Source of the DNA: JAFDXJ01 sp039811225
GTDB taxonomy: Bacteria > Bacteroidota > Bacteroidia > Chitinophagales > Chitinophagaceae
Assembly (NCBI GenBank): GCA_039811225.1
Contig: JBDHYG010000006.1
Span: 54,915 to 118,914 of the forward strand
Reading direction: 5' to 3'
Length of the DNA stretch: 64,000 bases
Within the stretch, counting starts at the first letter, position 1, and every line of letters begins with the position of its first letter. Positions 19,831 through 28,990 of this stretch are shown one piece after another. The notes beneath the pieces are model-generated. The model had not been told where the DNA came from. It worked only from the letters and a program-made list of their open reading frames with translations, and made no database searches. Both the position numbers and the translations under genes were made by a program.

Positions 19831-21615
19831 ATGGATAACATCCGGAATTTTGGCATCATTGCTCATATAGATCATGGCAAAAGCACGCTGGCAGACCGCC
19901 TGCTGGAATTCACGCATACCATCGGGGAGCGTGATATGATGAACCAGGTTTTGGATGATATGGACCTGGAACGTGAAAAAGGCATCACTATAAAAAGCCA
20001 TGCCATTCAAATGCAATATGCATTTGAAAACAAAACCTATGTTCTCAATCTCATTGATACACCCGGCCATGTGGATTTTAGTTATGAAGTAAGCCGTGCC
20101 CTTGCTGCCTGTGAAGGCGTGTTGTTATTGGTAGATGCCACACAGGGCATCCAGGCCCAAACCATCAGCAATCTTTACCTCGCGATAGAAAATGATTTGG
20201 AAATTATTCCCGTCATCAATAAAATCGATATGGATGGCGCCATGGTGGAAGAAGTGAAAGACCAGATCATTGAATTGATTGGTTGCAAAGAAGAAGAAAT
20301 TTTGTTAGCCAGTGGTAAAGCAGGAATTGGTATTGAAGAAATTTTGGCTGCCGTGATTCACAGGATCCCGGCACCGAAAGGGGATAGTGCAGCGCCCTTG
20401 CAGGCACTGATCTTTGATAGCGTCTTCAATAGCTTTCGGGGTATCATTGCCTATTTCCGCGTATTTAATGGCACTTTGAAGAAAGGAGATAAAATAGAAT
20501 TTGTAGCTACCGGCCAGGAATATTTTGCCGATGAGGTGGGGGTATTAAAAATGGGTTTGGTACCTACAACTGGTATCAGCGCCGGTAATGTGGGTTATAT
20601 TATTACCGGTATTAAAAATGCCAAAGAAGTGAAAGTGGGTGATACCATTACACTCGCTGCCAATCCCGCGCCCATGATCCAGGGGTTTGAAGAAGTGAAG
20701 CCAATGGTATTTGCCGGTATTTTCCCGGTTGTAACGGAAGACTTTGAAGAACTGCGGGAGTGTATGGATAAATTGCAACTCAATGATGCCTCCCTGACTT
20801 TTGAATTAGAAACATCGCAGGCGCTGGGTTTTGGTTTTCGTTGCGGCTTCCTGGGTCTCCTGCACATGGAGATCATCCAGGAAAGATTGGAACGCGAATT
20901 CAATCAAACTGTTATCACCACGGTACCTAATGTAAGTTTTCATACCTATACCACCCGGCAGGAAAAAATCATTGTCAATAACCCGGCGCAAATGCCCGAT
21001 ACCACAAAAATTGACCATATTGATGAGCCTTATATCAAAGCACAGATTATTACCCTGCCCGAGTATATTGGTAATATCATGACCTTGTGTTTAGGCAAGC
21101 GGGGAATTCTTATTAATCAAAGTTATTTAACGGCGACACGGGTGGAATTAATTTTTGAAATGCCCCTGACAGAAATTGTTTTTGATTTTTATGATAAATT
21201 AAAAAGCTCTACCCGCGGCTATGCATCCTTTGATTATCATCCTATCGGCTACCGGCCTGCTGATATTGTGAAAATGGATATCCTATTAAATGGCGATAAA
21301 GTGGATGCCTTAAGTGCATTGATACATCGCAGTAGGGCACAGGATTTTGGAAGAAAATTGTGTGAAAAATTAAAAGAATTGTTACCCCGCCAGCAATTCC
21401 AGATAGCCATACAGGCAGCCATAGGCGCCAAGATAATTGCCCGGGAAAATATCAGCGCCATGCGCAAAGATGTTACCGCTAAATGTTATGGCGGTGATAT
21501 CAGCCGTAAACGGAAATTACTGGAGAAACAAAAAGAAGGTAAAAAAAGGATGCGGCAAATAGGCAATGTGGAAATCCCGCAGGAAGCTTTTCTTGCTGTA
21601 TTAAAACTGGATTAA
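19831..21615 (+). CDS. lepA: Elongation factor 4 (back-translocating GTPase LepA)
   Basis: LepA/EF4 is a ribosome-bound GTPase of the EF-G superfamily that affects translation under stress and ribosome assembly. The G motifs are visible as AHIDHGKST (G1), DTPGHVDFSYEVSRAL (G3) and NKIDM (G4), followed by the EF-G-like domains and the LepA-specific C-terminal domain, with CYGGDISRKRKLLEKQKEGKKRM close to the end. The start is set at the ATG giving MDNIRNFGIIAHIDHG, matching the E. coli start; a TTG three codons upstream is not needed. Full length for the family (594 residues). Its promoter box lies unusually close to the ATG. Confidence 0.97.
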   Translation: MDNIRNFGIIAHIDHGKSTLADRLLEFTHTIGERDMMNQVLDDMDLEREKGITIKSHAIQMQYAFENKTYVLNLIDTPGHVDFSYEVSRALAACEGVLLLVDATQGIQAQTISNLYLAIENDLEIIPVINKIDMDGAMVEEVKDQIIELIGCKEEEILLASGKAGIGIEEILAAVIHRIPAPKGDSAAPLQALIFDSVFNSFRGIIAYFRVFNGTLKKGDKIEFVATGQEYFADEVGVLKMGLVPTTGISAGNVGYIITGIKNAKEVKVGDTITLAANPAPMIQGFEEVKPMVFAGIFPVVTEDFEELRECMDKLQLNDASLTFELETSQALGFGFRCGFLGLLHMEIIQERLEREFNQTVITTVPNVSFHTYTTRQEKIIVNNPAQMPDTTKIDHIDEPYIKAQIITLPEYIGNIMTLCLGKRGILINQSYLTATRVELIFEMPLTEIVFDFYDKLKSSTRGYASFDYHPIGYRPADIVKMDILLNGDKVDALSALIHRSRAQDFGRKLCEKLKELLPRQQFQIAIQAAIGAKIIARENISAMRKDVTAKCYGGDISRKRKLLEKQKEGKKRMRQIGNVEIPQEAFLAVLKLD

Positions 21616-21927
21616 TGAAACGGCAGTACACATCCATTTAATTTCAATAATCTGCCTGTCGTTTTCATCTTTACGCTTCATGCCGCTAATTTCTTCACAC
21701 CATTTTTCTGAGGCAGGTGGAGGTATATGGATGGAAGAAAAAAAATCATTCTTTCTTTTCTAAAACCTCTTTTGTTTTTCTTTAAAGATCATTATCTTTA
21801 AATCACGCTTTCATTCAAACGATACATGTTTAGAGCAACAAAAACTGTTTATTAAGGCTTCGTTTCATCAACGATTGGAAATGCAATTCGATAGAAATAA
21901 TTTTTAAAAAAATTAAACTAAATAAAA
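21616..21927 (+). other. 312-bp non-coding gap with an AT-only palindrome
   Basis: No ORF of convincing quality lies between lepA and the delta-60 gene. The only structured element is a perfect inverted repeat TTTAAAGAT/ATCTTTAAA with a four-base loop at 21781-21802, about 126 bp before the next start codon. Its arms contain little GC, so it would be a weak hairpin; an operator is possible. I see no lepA terminator with a T-tract. Confidence 0.4.
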
Positions 21928-23733
21928 ATGAAAAAGCTAAGAATAAAAATACTGTACATAATACTTTCTTTCTTTTCTATTCACCAGTTACAAGCCCAGG
22001 CGGGTTATCTCGATGAAAGCTATGGCATAAATGGCGTGGTGCGTCATGACTCTATGTATTTAGGTCTTGGAAATTCCATACTGTTACCCGATGGAAAAAC
22101 CATGCATGTCGGGTTTGATTATTTTCTTTCAGTAGCGATGCACCGGTTTAATGTGAATGGCAGCCTAGATACTACTTTTGGCACACATGGCGCCATACAT
22201 TTTAATGAAGATAGTCATATAAAGGGGGATTATGTAGATCGTATTGCCTTGCAAAGTGATGGTAAATTTGTGATAAGTGCAGCCTACATTAATCCAAATA
22301 ATTTGTTTTATGTAGCTGTATTGCGTTTTTTCCCGGATGGAGGTATAGACAGTAGTTTTGGCACAAATGGCATGGATACATTTATTGTAGGAAATTATAT
22401 AACAAATAATTATGCCATAGCCATACAACCGGATGGAAAGATTATTTTGGGGGGTGATTTTATACCTACTTCCGGTGATGATTGTACCTATTTAGTAAGG
22501 CTTATGCCCGATGGAGGTTTCGACTCCACCTTTGGTACGAATGGCATTGTACAAAAGAAATATGGTTTATTTTATGATGGTAATTGTGCAGACCTGCTTT
22601 TACAACCGGATGGAAAAATAATTAAAGGAATCACTTATGATTATTATAGTGGTAAAGGACAATTCCAATTAGAACGCTATAACACAGATGGCAGTATAGA
22701 TAAGAGTTATGGGGTGAATGGAGTGGCTTCCTATACTTTTGGTTTAGGTCAGAGTGGACTATGGAGTACCAAAATGCAGGATATTGCATTTCAGCCGGAT
22801 GGAAAGATTGTATGTACGGGATATTCAGGGAAAGATGAAAGCAACAATGATAAATTGGGGATGGCAGTTTGTCGTTTTATGCCAGATGGTACGGTAGATG
22901 CCGGTTTTGGAACAGATGGAGGAATCATCTATTATTTTAATATCCAGGTACTGGGGCATAGTGTGGCAGTGCAACCGGATGGGAAGATACTGGTGGGAGG
23001 TACAAGTTATTCCAGCGTATCAGAATATATAATACGCCTCTTGGAAAACGGGCAGTTAGATCCCGGTTTCGGAGAGAATGGCCTGGCTGAACAATACCTG
23101 GCCCTTGGAAATGGAGAAGATTCGCAAATCGATTTGTTTGTGTTGGATAATGGAAAAATATTAGCCATGCTGGGCAATATGTTGGCGCGTTTCAACAACG
23201 ATTTAATTCTCGCCACACATTTTAAAAATGTAAAAGCGGTACAGGATAAAACTGGTGTAACGATAAGTTGGGAAACCCTCAACGAGAGCGGTACGAAGAG
23301 TTATAGTATAGAGCGCAGCAGCAATGCCACAGAATTTGTAAGCATAGCCACCGTTCCGGCCAAGGGTGGCACGGAAAATAAGTACAGCTATACCGATCAG
23401 CATCCATTGCAAGGCATTGCATATTACCGCATCAAAGAAAATGCCCTGAACGGCACCGCTACTTACAGCAATACACTCAAAGTAATTTTTGAAAGCAATA
23501 CCCTGGCGCTCTATCCCAACCCGGCAAAGAGTACCCTTACCATTACCGGCTTAAGCAAACTATATACCGCCACCATCCGCATCACGGATATACATGGCAG
23601 GGAAATACTGCAACAAAAAACAAGCAACAGCAGTGAACTTACATTGACTATTCGTTCCCTTGCACAAGGCAGTTATTTTGTGTTGATAGAGCAAAATGGC
23701 AAAGTAGATAAACTACGGTTTATTAAAGAGTAG
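21928..23733 (+). CDS. Secreted delta-60-repeat protein with T9SS C-terminal sorting domain
   Basis: The 601-residue protein has a signal peptide (MKKLRIKILYIILSFFSIHQLQAQ) and then seven delta-60 repeats of roughly 55 residues. Each repeat pairs a segment like DGSLDTTFGTHG with one like QPDGKIILGG; all seven copies of each half can be picked out between residues 25 and 415. A fibronectin-like linker region follows (VTISWETLNESGTKSYSIERS), and the last 75 residues are a type A T9SS sorting domain (LALYPNPAKSTLTITG ... GSYFVLIEQNGKVDKLRFIKE). It is therefore expected to be exported by the type IX system to the cell surface or medium. Its ligand is unknown. A terminator follows. Confidence 0.92.
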   Translation: MKKLRIKILYIILSFFSIHQLQAQAGYLDESYGINGVVRHDSMYLGLGNSILLPDGKTMHVGFDYFLSVAMHRFNVNGSLDTTFGTHGAIHFNEDSHIKGDYVDRIALQSDGKFVISAAYINPNNLFYVAVLRFFPDGGIDSSFGTNGMDTFIVGNYITNNYAIAIQPDGKIILGGDFIPTSGDDCTYLVRLMPDGGFDSTFGTNGIVQKKYGLFYDGNCADLLLQPDGKIIKGITYDYYSGKGQFQLERYNTDGSIDKSYGVNGVASYTFGLGQSGLWSTKMQDIAFQPDGKIVCTGYSGKDESNNDKLGMAVCRFMPDGTVDAGFGTDGGIIYYFNIQVLGHSVAVQPDGKILVGGTSYSSVSEYIIRLLENGQLDPGFGENGLAEQYLALGNGEDSQIDLFVLDNGKILAMLGNMLARFNNDLILATHFKNVKAVQDKTGVTISWETLNESGTKSYSIERSSNATEFVSIATVPAKGGTENKYSYTDQHPLQGIAYYRIKENALNGTATYSNTLKVIFESNTLALYPNPAKSTLTITGLSKLYTATIRITDIHGREILQQKTSNSSELTLTIRSLAQGSYFVLIEQNGKVDKLRFIKE

Positions 23734-23755
23734 AAGGCATAAAATAAATTTTAGC

Positions 23756-23788
23756 AATGCAGGTATTTGAAAGGATGCCTGCATTTTT
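23756..23788 (+). terminator. Rho-independent terminator of the delta-60 gene
   Basis: An 8-bp perfect stem AATGCAGG/CCTGCATT with a 14-base loop is followed by a T run; it begins 23 bp after the stop codon. The A/T runs are near symmetrical, so it may also serve the convergent operon. Confidence 0.75.
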
Positions 23789-23824
23789 CATGTAGAAACC
23801 TATTAAAGTAAATACTGCTTTTTA

Positions 23825-24832
23825 TCAGAATTCCCTAAGCTTATCCATTGGATTGGGGGGTGTTCTTTTTTTAGGAGTAGGGGCCTGTTCCTGGTTTTTT
23901 TGAGATTGTGAAGATAATTTCTCTTCATTAATATTTCCGGATGCATCATAAAGCGGCTCCGGCCTGGGCATTTCACCCGGATTCAATTTATCATGGAAAG
24001 GAGTATCGATATGCTGCCATTTTCCATCAACCCATTTGAATGCTTCAAAATCTCCATCAGGGATCAACGTAAATTTTTTCTGAGGTTCATTGGTCTCACT
24101 GATCAAATGATCAAAGAGAATCAGCTTTGTTTCTGGGTCATAATTCAACCGGGTGCCGGCATCTTTTTTAAACTCCAGTAAAAAGCGGTATGCCGGTTGC
24201 GGGCTTTTGAGTTCATCTTCAGCATAATCGAAAAAACGGCCACCGAAAACCGGGTTATGTTGTGCATCAAAATGCAACACTTCCAGCCATTTTCGGGTAG
24301 TTAAAAAATCATGATCATCAAATCCAAACAGAGTATAAAACTTTTGTCCCTTGTATGTAGTCATAACCAGGTTATAATAAATTGCGCCAATCCAGTTGAG
24401 GTTGGAACGAACCGAATCCACCGGGTTTTCTGCAATATCGCTTTTGTCAATGAGGGGAAATAACTTTAATGAACCATCTGGTGTGCGCATTTGAATCGCG
24501 CCTTTCTGACGGAAATAACTTTCATCTTTTTTCAATTCCCAGGTGAAGATACGAAAGGAACTATCCGGCGCCATCAGTTTAGAAACGGTAATAATTGAAT
24601 CAAAAGGATAATAAAATGAATAAGGAACTTTTAATGCTTGTACCAATTCCCTGGTGAAAGCGCTGTCGGCCACAAAACGCATACTGGCATCTTCCGCAAA
24701 AACCATATTGTATGCATTGGGTGACATTTCTTTTTCCATTGTTTTCAACCGGCTAAGGTCGGCCGGTGCAATTCGTTGTGCATGGATAAGTGTATAAGAA
24801 AAGGAGAGGAGCAATACAAGAATTTGTTTCAT
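23825..24832 (-). CDS. Unrecognised secreted protein at the end of the heptose operon
   Basis: I do not recognise a named domain in this protein of 335 residues. From the ATG at 24832 it starts with a signal peptide (MKQILVLLLSFSYTLIHAQ). The body is rich in aspartate, phenylalanine and lysine with segments such as FGFDDHDFLTTRKWLEVLHFD and DAGTRLNYDPETKLILFDHL, suggesting a soluble beta-rich periplasmic fold. The C-terminus is low complexity, with KKRTPPNPMDKLREF. It lies 69 bp downstream of gmhB in the same direction and has a shared terminator region after it, so it could be cotranscribed with the GDP-heptose genes, but nothing in the sequence links it to sugars. Confidence 0.75.
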   Translation of the reverse strand: MKQILVLLLSFSYTLIHAQRIAPADLSRLKTMEKEMSPNAYNMVFAEDASMRFVADSAFTRELVQALKVPYSFYYPFDSIITVSKLMAPDSSFRIFTWELKKDESYFRQKGAIQMRTPDGSLKLFPLIDKSDIAENPVDSVRSNLNWIGAIYYNLVMTTYKGQKFYTLFGFDDHDFLTTRKWLEVLHFDAQHNPVFGGRFFDYAEDELKSPQPAYRFLLEFKKDAGTRLNYDPETKLILFDHLISETNEPQKKFTLIPDGDFEAFKWVDGKWQHIDTPFHDKLNPGEMPRPEPLYDASGNINEEKLSSQSQKNQEQAPTPKKRTPPNPMDKLREF

Positions 24833-24901
24833 AGGCAAATCTAAAAATTAACTCACTGCCAGTACGTGTACCTGATTGAATTATTATGGTGTAAAGAGAA
24901 T

Positions 24902-25465
24902 TTAAGATTTCATTAGGGCAAGCGCAAGCACAAAGGCCGGTAAACTTTCAAAATGCAGGTCAATAGCAGGATGCGGAAATTTCATTTGCGGTTGAGTAGT
25001 AGTCAGGAATACAGTACACATACCCACATTACGGCCAAATTGCATATCACTCAGGGTATTGCCCACCATAACACTCTTCTGAAAATCTATATCCGGAAAA
25101 TCCTGTTTAGCCTGTAAAGCCATACCGGGATTGGGTTTCCGGTTTATGGCATCATCTTCCAACTCTGGAGCAAAATAAATATGATCTATTTTCCCACCTT
25201 TTTGTTCGATACCGGCCAACATTATGTTATGTATGGAATGCAAATCATCTTGCTGCATCAGGCCCCGGCCTATACCGCGTTGATTGGTAACAATAATAAT
25301 CCGCTGAAAATATTTCCTGAGCCGGGCAATAGCTTCCACAACTCCGGGATAAAAATGAAATTCCTGCGGATGCAAAATATAGCCATCCGGTTTTTCTTCA
25401 TTAATGACACCATCACGGTCAAGAAATAAAGTCCAGGTTGTATTGATTTGTTTCAGGTCAGGCAT
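24902..25465 (-). CDS. gmhB: D-glycero-D-manno-heptose-1,7-bisphosphate 7-phosphatase-like HAD hydrolase
   Basis: The 187-residue protein is a HAD-superfamily phosphatase of the histidinol-phosphatase/GmhB type. Motif I is LDRDGVIN, motif II IVTNQRGIGRG, motif III RKPNPGM and motif IV GNTLSDMQFGRNVG. In the pathway it removes the 7-phosphate from heptose 1,7-bisphosphate made by HddA. The cysteine/histidine zinc loop that E. coli GmhB has before motif III is absent here, where the segment reads IYFAPELEDDAIN. The context, seven bp after hddC and in one unit with gmhA and hddA, supports the heptose role more strongly than the sequence alone. Confidence 0.88.
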   Translation of the reverse strand: MPDLKQINTTWTLFLDRDGVINEEKPDGYILHPQEFHFYPGVVEAIARLRKYFQRIIIVTNQRGIGRGLMQQDDLHSIHNIMLAGIEQKGGKIDHIYFAPELEDDAINRKPNPGMALQAKQDFPDIDFQKSVMVGNTLSDMQFGRNVGMCTVFLTTTQPQMKFPHPAIDLHFESLPAFVLALALMKS

Positions 25466-25472
25466 GTTTCTA

Positions 25473-26180
25473 TCATTTCAATTCGTGGGAAGCTCTTGCA
25501 AAATCATCCGGGATGCCAATGTCAATAAAATAAGCATCCTGCACATTGCCAAAAATTTTTCCGGTAATGACCTGTGCTTCCAGGTAATCCGTTTCGAAAG
25601 AAAATTTTTCCGGCCAGGGCAATGGTAAAAATGAGGGGAGATGTAACATATATACACCACCGTTTATCAACCCGTCTTTTCTTTTTTTCTTTTCATGAAA
25701 TTGCCGGATATGCTGATCAGGCGCCAATTCCACTGATCCATACCGGTCAAAATCCTGCATGGGTTTTAAAGCCAGTGTACAGGCTGCTTGTTTTTCTTTA
25801 TGCAGGGAAAACAATTGTTTCAAATCAACCTGGTAAAAGGTATCCCCATTCACAATAGACACATTTTCCTGTTCAGCTTTTTTTGCAGCGAGCCGGATAG
25901 CGCCTCCGGTACCAAGCAGGGCAGGTTCTACACTAAAAACAGCATCCATACCCGGGTAAGTTGACTGGATGTATTGCTCAATCATTTCATGCCGGTACCC
26001 TAATGCAAAAATAAACCGCTTGATTTGTTGTCCTTTTAAGTAGGTAAGCAGGTAATCCAGGAAAGGCCGGCCATTTATCGGTGCCAGGCATTTCGGTAAA
26101 TCCGGAACAGCAGTTTGTAACCGGGTTCCCAAGCCGCCAGCGAGAATAATCACTTCTTCCGGAACGGACGGGCTAAGCAT
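25473..26180 (-). CDS. hddC: D-glycero-D-manno-heptose-1-phosphate guanylyltransferase-like nucleotidyltransferase
   Basis: This 235-residue enzyme has the nucleotidyltransferase signature LAGGLGTRLQTAVPDLPKCLAP near its start, the sugar-nucleotide motif LGTGGAI, and VNGDTFYQVDL for metal binding. It should activate heptose 1-phosphate with a nucleoside triphosphate, GTP by analogy with HddC of the GDP-heptose pathway. The start overlaps the gmhA stop by 8 bp, implying translational coupling. Nucleotide preference cannot be decided from the sequence; other sugar-1-phosphate nucleotidyltransferases look similar, but the neighbours point to heptose. Confidence 0.86.
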   Translation of the reverse strand: MLSPSVPEEVIILAGGLGTRLQTAVPDLPKCLAPINGRPFLDYLLTYLKGQQIKRFIFALGYRHEMIEQYIQSTYPGMDAVFSVEPALLGTGGAIRLAAKKAEQENVSIVNGDTFYQVDLKQLFSLHKEKQAACTLALKPMQDFDRYGSVELAPDQHIRQFHEKKKRKDGLINGGVYMLHLPSFLPLPWPEKFSFETDYLEAQVITGKIFGNVQDAYFIDIGIPDDFARASHELK

Positions 26181-26754
26181 GAGGGAATAATTTTTCTTCT
26201 ACCAATTCGCAAATGATATGCCCCAATAACATGTGGCATTCCTGGATACGCGGGGTGCAGGTGGAAGGTATCAAAAAAAGAAAACGGCATGTATCTTTCA
26301 TTTTTCCACCATCTTTACCGCTAAAACCAATGGTTATCATTTTATTTTTTTCAGCTGCGTGTAATGCTGACACAATATTGGCAGAATTCCCGGATGTGCT
26401 GAATGCAAGCAGTACATCTCCCGGTTGCCCGGTTCCTTCCACTATGCGGGCATATACGGCATCATAACTATAATCATTGGCTACTGCAGTGAGGTAGGAT
26501 GTATTGCAATGCAAGGCCTCTGCAGGTAAGGCTTTCCGGTCTTTATAGAAACGGCCTGAAAATTCCGCTGCCAGGTGTTGTGCATCCGCTGCACTGCCAC
26601 CATTCCCACAAAATAAAACTTTATGACCGCTTTCAAAAGCAGCCGCTATAGTTTGCACCACTTCCTGAAGTTGCTGATGCAACTTTTCATCAGCCAACAA
26701 TTGTTGTTTCAGTACTATGGATTCAGAAATATTTTGGGTAATTTTTTCTTTCAT
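26173..26754 (-). CDS. gmhA: Phosphoheptose isomerase
   Basis: GmhA converts sedoheptulose 7-phosphate to D-glycero-D-manno-heptose 7-phosphate, the first committed step towards nucleotide-activated heptose. The SIS fold is clear, with VLFCGNGGSAADAQHLAAEFSGRF near residue 45 and the second sugar-phosphate loop AFSTSGNSANIV near 120. The catalytic HMLLGHIICELVE region lies near the C-terminus. The length of 193 is standard. It begins nine bp after hddA and overlaps hddC. Confidence 0.96.
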   Translation of the reverse strand: MKEKITQNISESIVLKQQLLADEKLHQQLQEVVQTIAAAFESGHKVLFCGNGGSAADAQHLAAEFSGRFYKDRKALPAEALHCNTSYLTAVANDYSYDAVYARIVEGTGQPGDVLLAFSTSGNSANIVSALHAAEKNKMITIGFSGKDGGKMKDTCRFLFLIPSTCTPRIQECHMLLGHIICELVEEKLFPHA

Positions 26755-26763
26755 CGTACAAAC

Positions 26764-27789
26764 TTATTTTGATGTCCAGGTATTCAGGCCTTGTTTGGCG
26801 AAATGGAATTGCCGGATCTCACCACCAAAAGTAGTTAATGCCCGGATGACCTGATACCGTGTATTGCCCGGGCAATAAAAAGTCATAAAACCTCCACCGC
26901 CTGCTCCACTTATTTTTCCTCCGGTGGCTCCGGCAGATTTGGCGGCAACATAAATTTCTTCGATCAATGAATTGGAAATATTAGCCGCCATTTTTCTTTT
27001 CTGTTCAAAACCATAATCGAGTATTTCCCCTATTTCATGCAAGCGGCCCTGCAAGAGCGCTTCTTTCATTCGAAAAGCCTGCTCTTTTAAGTGATGCATG
27101 GCATCAATAGATGCCTGTTTTTTTTCCAATACATTTTGTTGCTGCTCCCGGATGATCTGCGCCGATTCACGACTGGTGGATGTATAATACAATACCAGGT
27201 TATTTTCCAATTCGTTTAAATATTCCTGTTTAATGCGAAGTGGATTCACAATGACTTTATCCGCTTCATAAAATTCCATAAAATTGATACCTCCAAATGT
27301 GGCTGCATATTGATCCTGTTTTCCGCCGGCAAAATTTAAATCATTCCGTTCGATGTCATACGCATAGCGTGCAATATCATATTCACCAAGGGGCAATTTC
27401 AACATTTCAGCAAAAGCGCCAATGATGGCAACCATCAACGTGGAAGAAGTGCCTAAGCCACTACCGGCAGGTGCATCTACATAAGTACTCAACCGAAGCG
27501 CCGTGCCTGGTAAGCCATAATCTTTTTTAATCCTGTTAAAAGCGCCCTTGAGTAGATCTAATTCACCCTGTATGGGCATATCAGAGCCAACCGGGTATTG
27601 CTGTGTTTCTCCGCGGTCCAATGCTGTTACAAAATGATGATCACCGTCAATCGCCTCCAAACTGGCATAAGCGTACAATGATATACTGGCATTCAGGATG
27701 GCACCACCAAATTCATCACTGTAGGGGCTTACATCGGTACCGCCACCAGCCAGGCCAATTCGTAATGGCGCTCTGCTTCTGTATATCAT
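26764..27789 (-). CDS. hddA: D-glycero-D-manno-heptose 7-phosphate kinase (GHMP family)
   Basis: HddA phosphorylates the anomeric carbon of heptose 7-phosphate to give the alpha-1,7-bisphosphate, the branch leading to GDP-heptose and not to ADP-heptose. The 341-residue protein has the GHMP motifs PLRIGLAGGGTDV at the start, the ATP loop APAGSGLGTSSTLMVA near residue 110, GGKQDQYAATFGG and the C-terminal KISGAGGGGFMTF. It belongs to the HddA/FKP-like kinase group and not to the HldE ribokinase type. It opens the compact block hddA-gmhA-hddC-gmhB. Confidence 0.93.
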   Translation of the reverse strand: MIYRSRAPLRIGLAGGGTDVSPYSDEFGGAILNASISLYAYASLEAIDGDHHFVTALDRGETQQYPVGSDMPIQGELDLLKGAFNRIKKDYGLPGTALRLSTYVDAPAGSGLGTSSTLMVAIIGAFAEMLKLPLGEYDIARYAYDIERNDLNFAGGKQDQYAATFGGINFMEFYEADKVIVNPLRIKQEYLNELENNLVLYYTSTSRESAQIIREQQQNVLEKKQASIDAMHHLKEQAFRMKEALLQGRLHEIGEILDYGFEQKRKMAANISNSLIEEIYVAAKSAGATGGKISGAGGGGFMTFYCPGNTRYQVIRALTTFGGEIRQFHFAKQGLNTWTSK

Positions 27790-27829
27790 GAATAAAATTT
27801 TTTAAACGTATAAGGCAACACTTGTTGAA

Positions 27830-28957
27830 TTATTGAGCCAGGTCATGAATGGCCTGTACCAGGTTGCCCCAACTATATTTCTTTTTTTCTTCACGAAGGT
27901 GCGGCAAAAAAAAGTTTTCGCCTAATGAAAAAAGCGCTTCAATTTTTTGTGCGATGGAAACAGGATCAGGTGCGGCAATTAACCCACACTTATTATCAGG
28001 AACCAATGCCGGTAAGCCACCTACCCGGGTAACCAACATCGGTTTTTCAAAATGATAAGCGAGGGGTGTAACACCACTTTGCGTGGCATGCCGGTAGGGT
28101 TGAATGACAAAATCACCGGCACATAAATAATATTTCACTTCACTATCAGCTATAAACTGCGTTTTTAAAATGAGTTGCGAACGGATACCCAATTCATCAA
28201 TGAGTTGTTGATAAAATTTTTCATCATCATAAAATTCTCCGGCAATTAATAGCTTGATGTCCCGGGTGGCTGGTTGTTGCTGCAGAATTTTCATTGCCTG
28301 CAGTAACAGATCAAGACCTTTATACTTCCGGATAAAACCAAAAAATAAAATGATGCGTGCCTGTGCAGGCAGGTGTAAATGATCCCGTGCAATCTGTTTG
28401 GGTATTATTTCTCCGAAATTATCGTAAAGTGGGTGTACCACGAGGCGTGCAGGTTTTTGTGTGAATAACCGAAGGTCCTGTAATACTTTTTCACTCATGG
28501 TAATGCAGGCATGTACCGGTTTTAAAAAATATGCAGTGAAAGCTTTATCGCCCGGCCTTTTTTCATGTGGAATAACATTATCCGTAATGGCAATTATTCG
28601 TGTATGTTTATTGCGGGCTATCCTGCGCAGGATGGTGCCCAAAGCCGGCCCCATAAATGGCAGCCAATAACGGACAACCACTATATCCGGTTTTAATTTT
28701 TTTATTTCATTGCCTACCCGAAACCAATTAAGCGGATTCACTGAATTGATTGCCACATGGATTTGTATATCCGTTGGTGCCGGTTCATCGGAAAATTGTG
28801 TTGTTCCGGGAAACAGGAAGCCTGGGTATTGCAGGGAAAAAGTATAAATAGCTACCTCATCACCCCGTTGCGTAAATGCCCGGGCAAGCCGTTCATCAAA
28901 AGAGGCAAGGCCGCCACGTAAAGGATGAGCCGGACCAATTATGATGACTTTTTTCAT
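27830..28957 (-). CDS. Glycosyltransferase family 4 protein
   Basis: The 375-residue protein is a GT-B-fold retaining transferase. The N-terminal donor-independent half has the glycine loop HPLRGGLASF; the C-terminal half carries LFFGFIRKYKGLDLLLQAM, the usual nucleotide-sugar-binding start, and a conserved region around IQPYRHATQSGVTPLAYHFEKPMLVTRVGGLP with a terminal glutamate-type motif replaced by serine and threonine positions. It lies 40 bp upstream of hddA and 33 bp downstream of the GT2 gene, so it is a candidate for transferring the heptose or building its acceptor. Donor and acceptor are inferred only from position. Confidence 0.9.
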   Translation of the reverse strand: MKKVIIIGPAHPLRGGLASFDERLARAFTQRGDEVAIYTFSLQYPGFLFPGTTQFSDEPAPTDIQIHVAINSVNPLNWFRVGNEIKKLKPDIVVVRYWLPFMGPALGTILRRIARNKHTRIIAITDNVIPHEKRPGDKAFTAYFLKPVHACITMSEKVLQDLRLFTQKPARLVVHPLYDNFGEIIPKQIARDHLHLPAQARIILFFGFIRKYKGLDLLLQAMKILQQQPATRDIKLLIAGEFYDDEKFYQQLIDELGIRSQLILKTQFIADSEVKYYLCAGDFVIQPYRHATQSGVTPLAYHFEKPMLVTRVGGLPALVPDNKCGLIAAPDPVSIAQKIEALFSLGENFFLPHLREEKKKYSWGNLVQAIHDLAQ

Positions 28958-28990
28958 GTGCTCAAATACTATTTACACTACCGGCCAGCA

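Noticed and set aside
26764..27789. ADP-heptose (LPS core) pathway
   Set aside because: The kinase is of the GHMP/HddA type and the transferase of the HddC type; HldE- or HldD-like genes are not in the window, so the GDP branch fits better.
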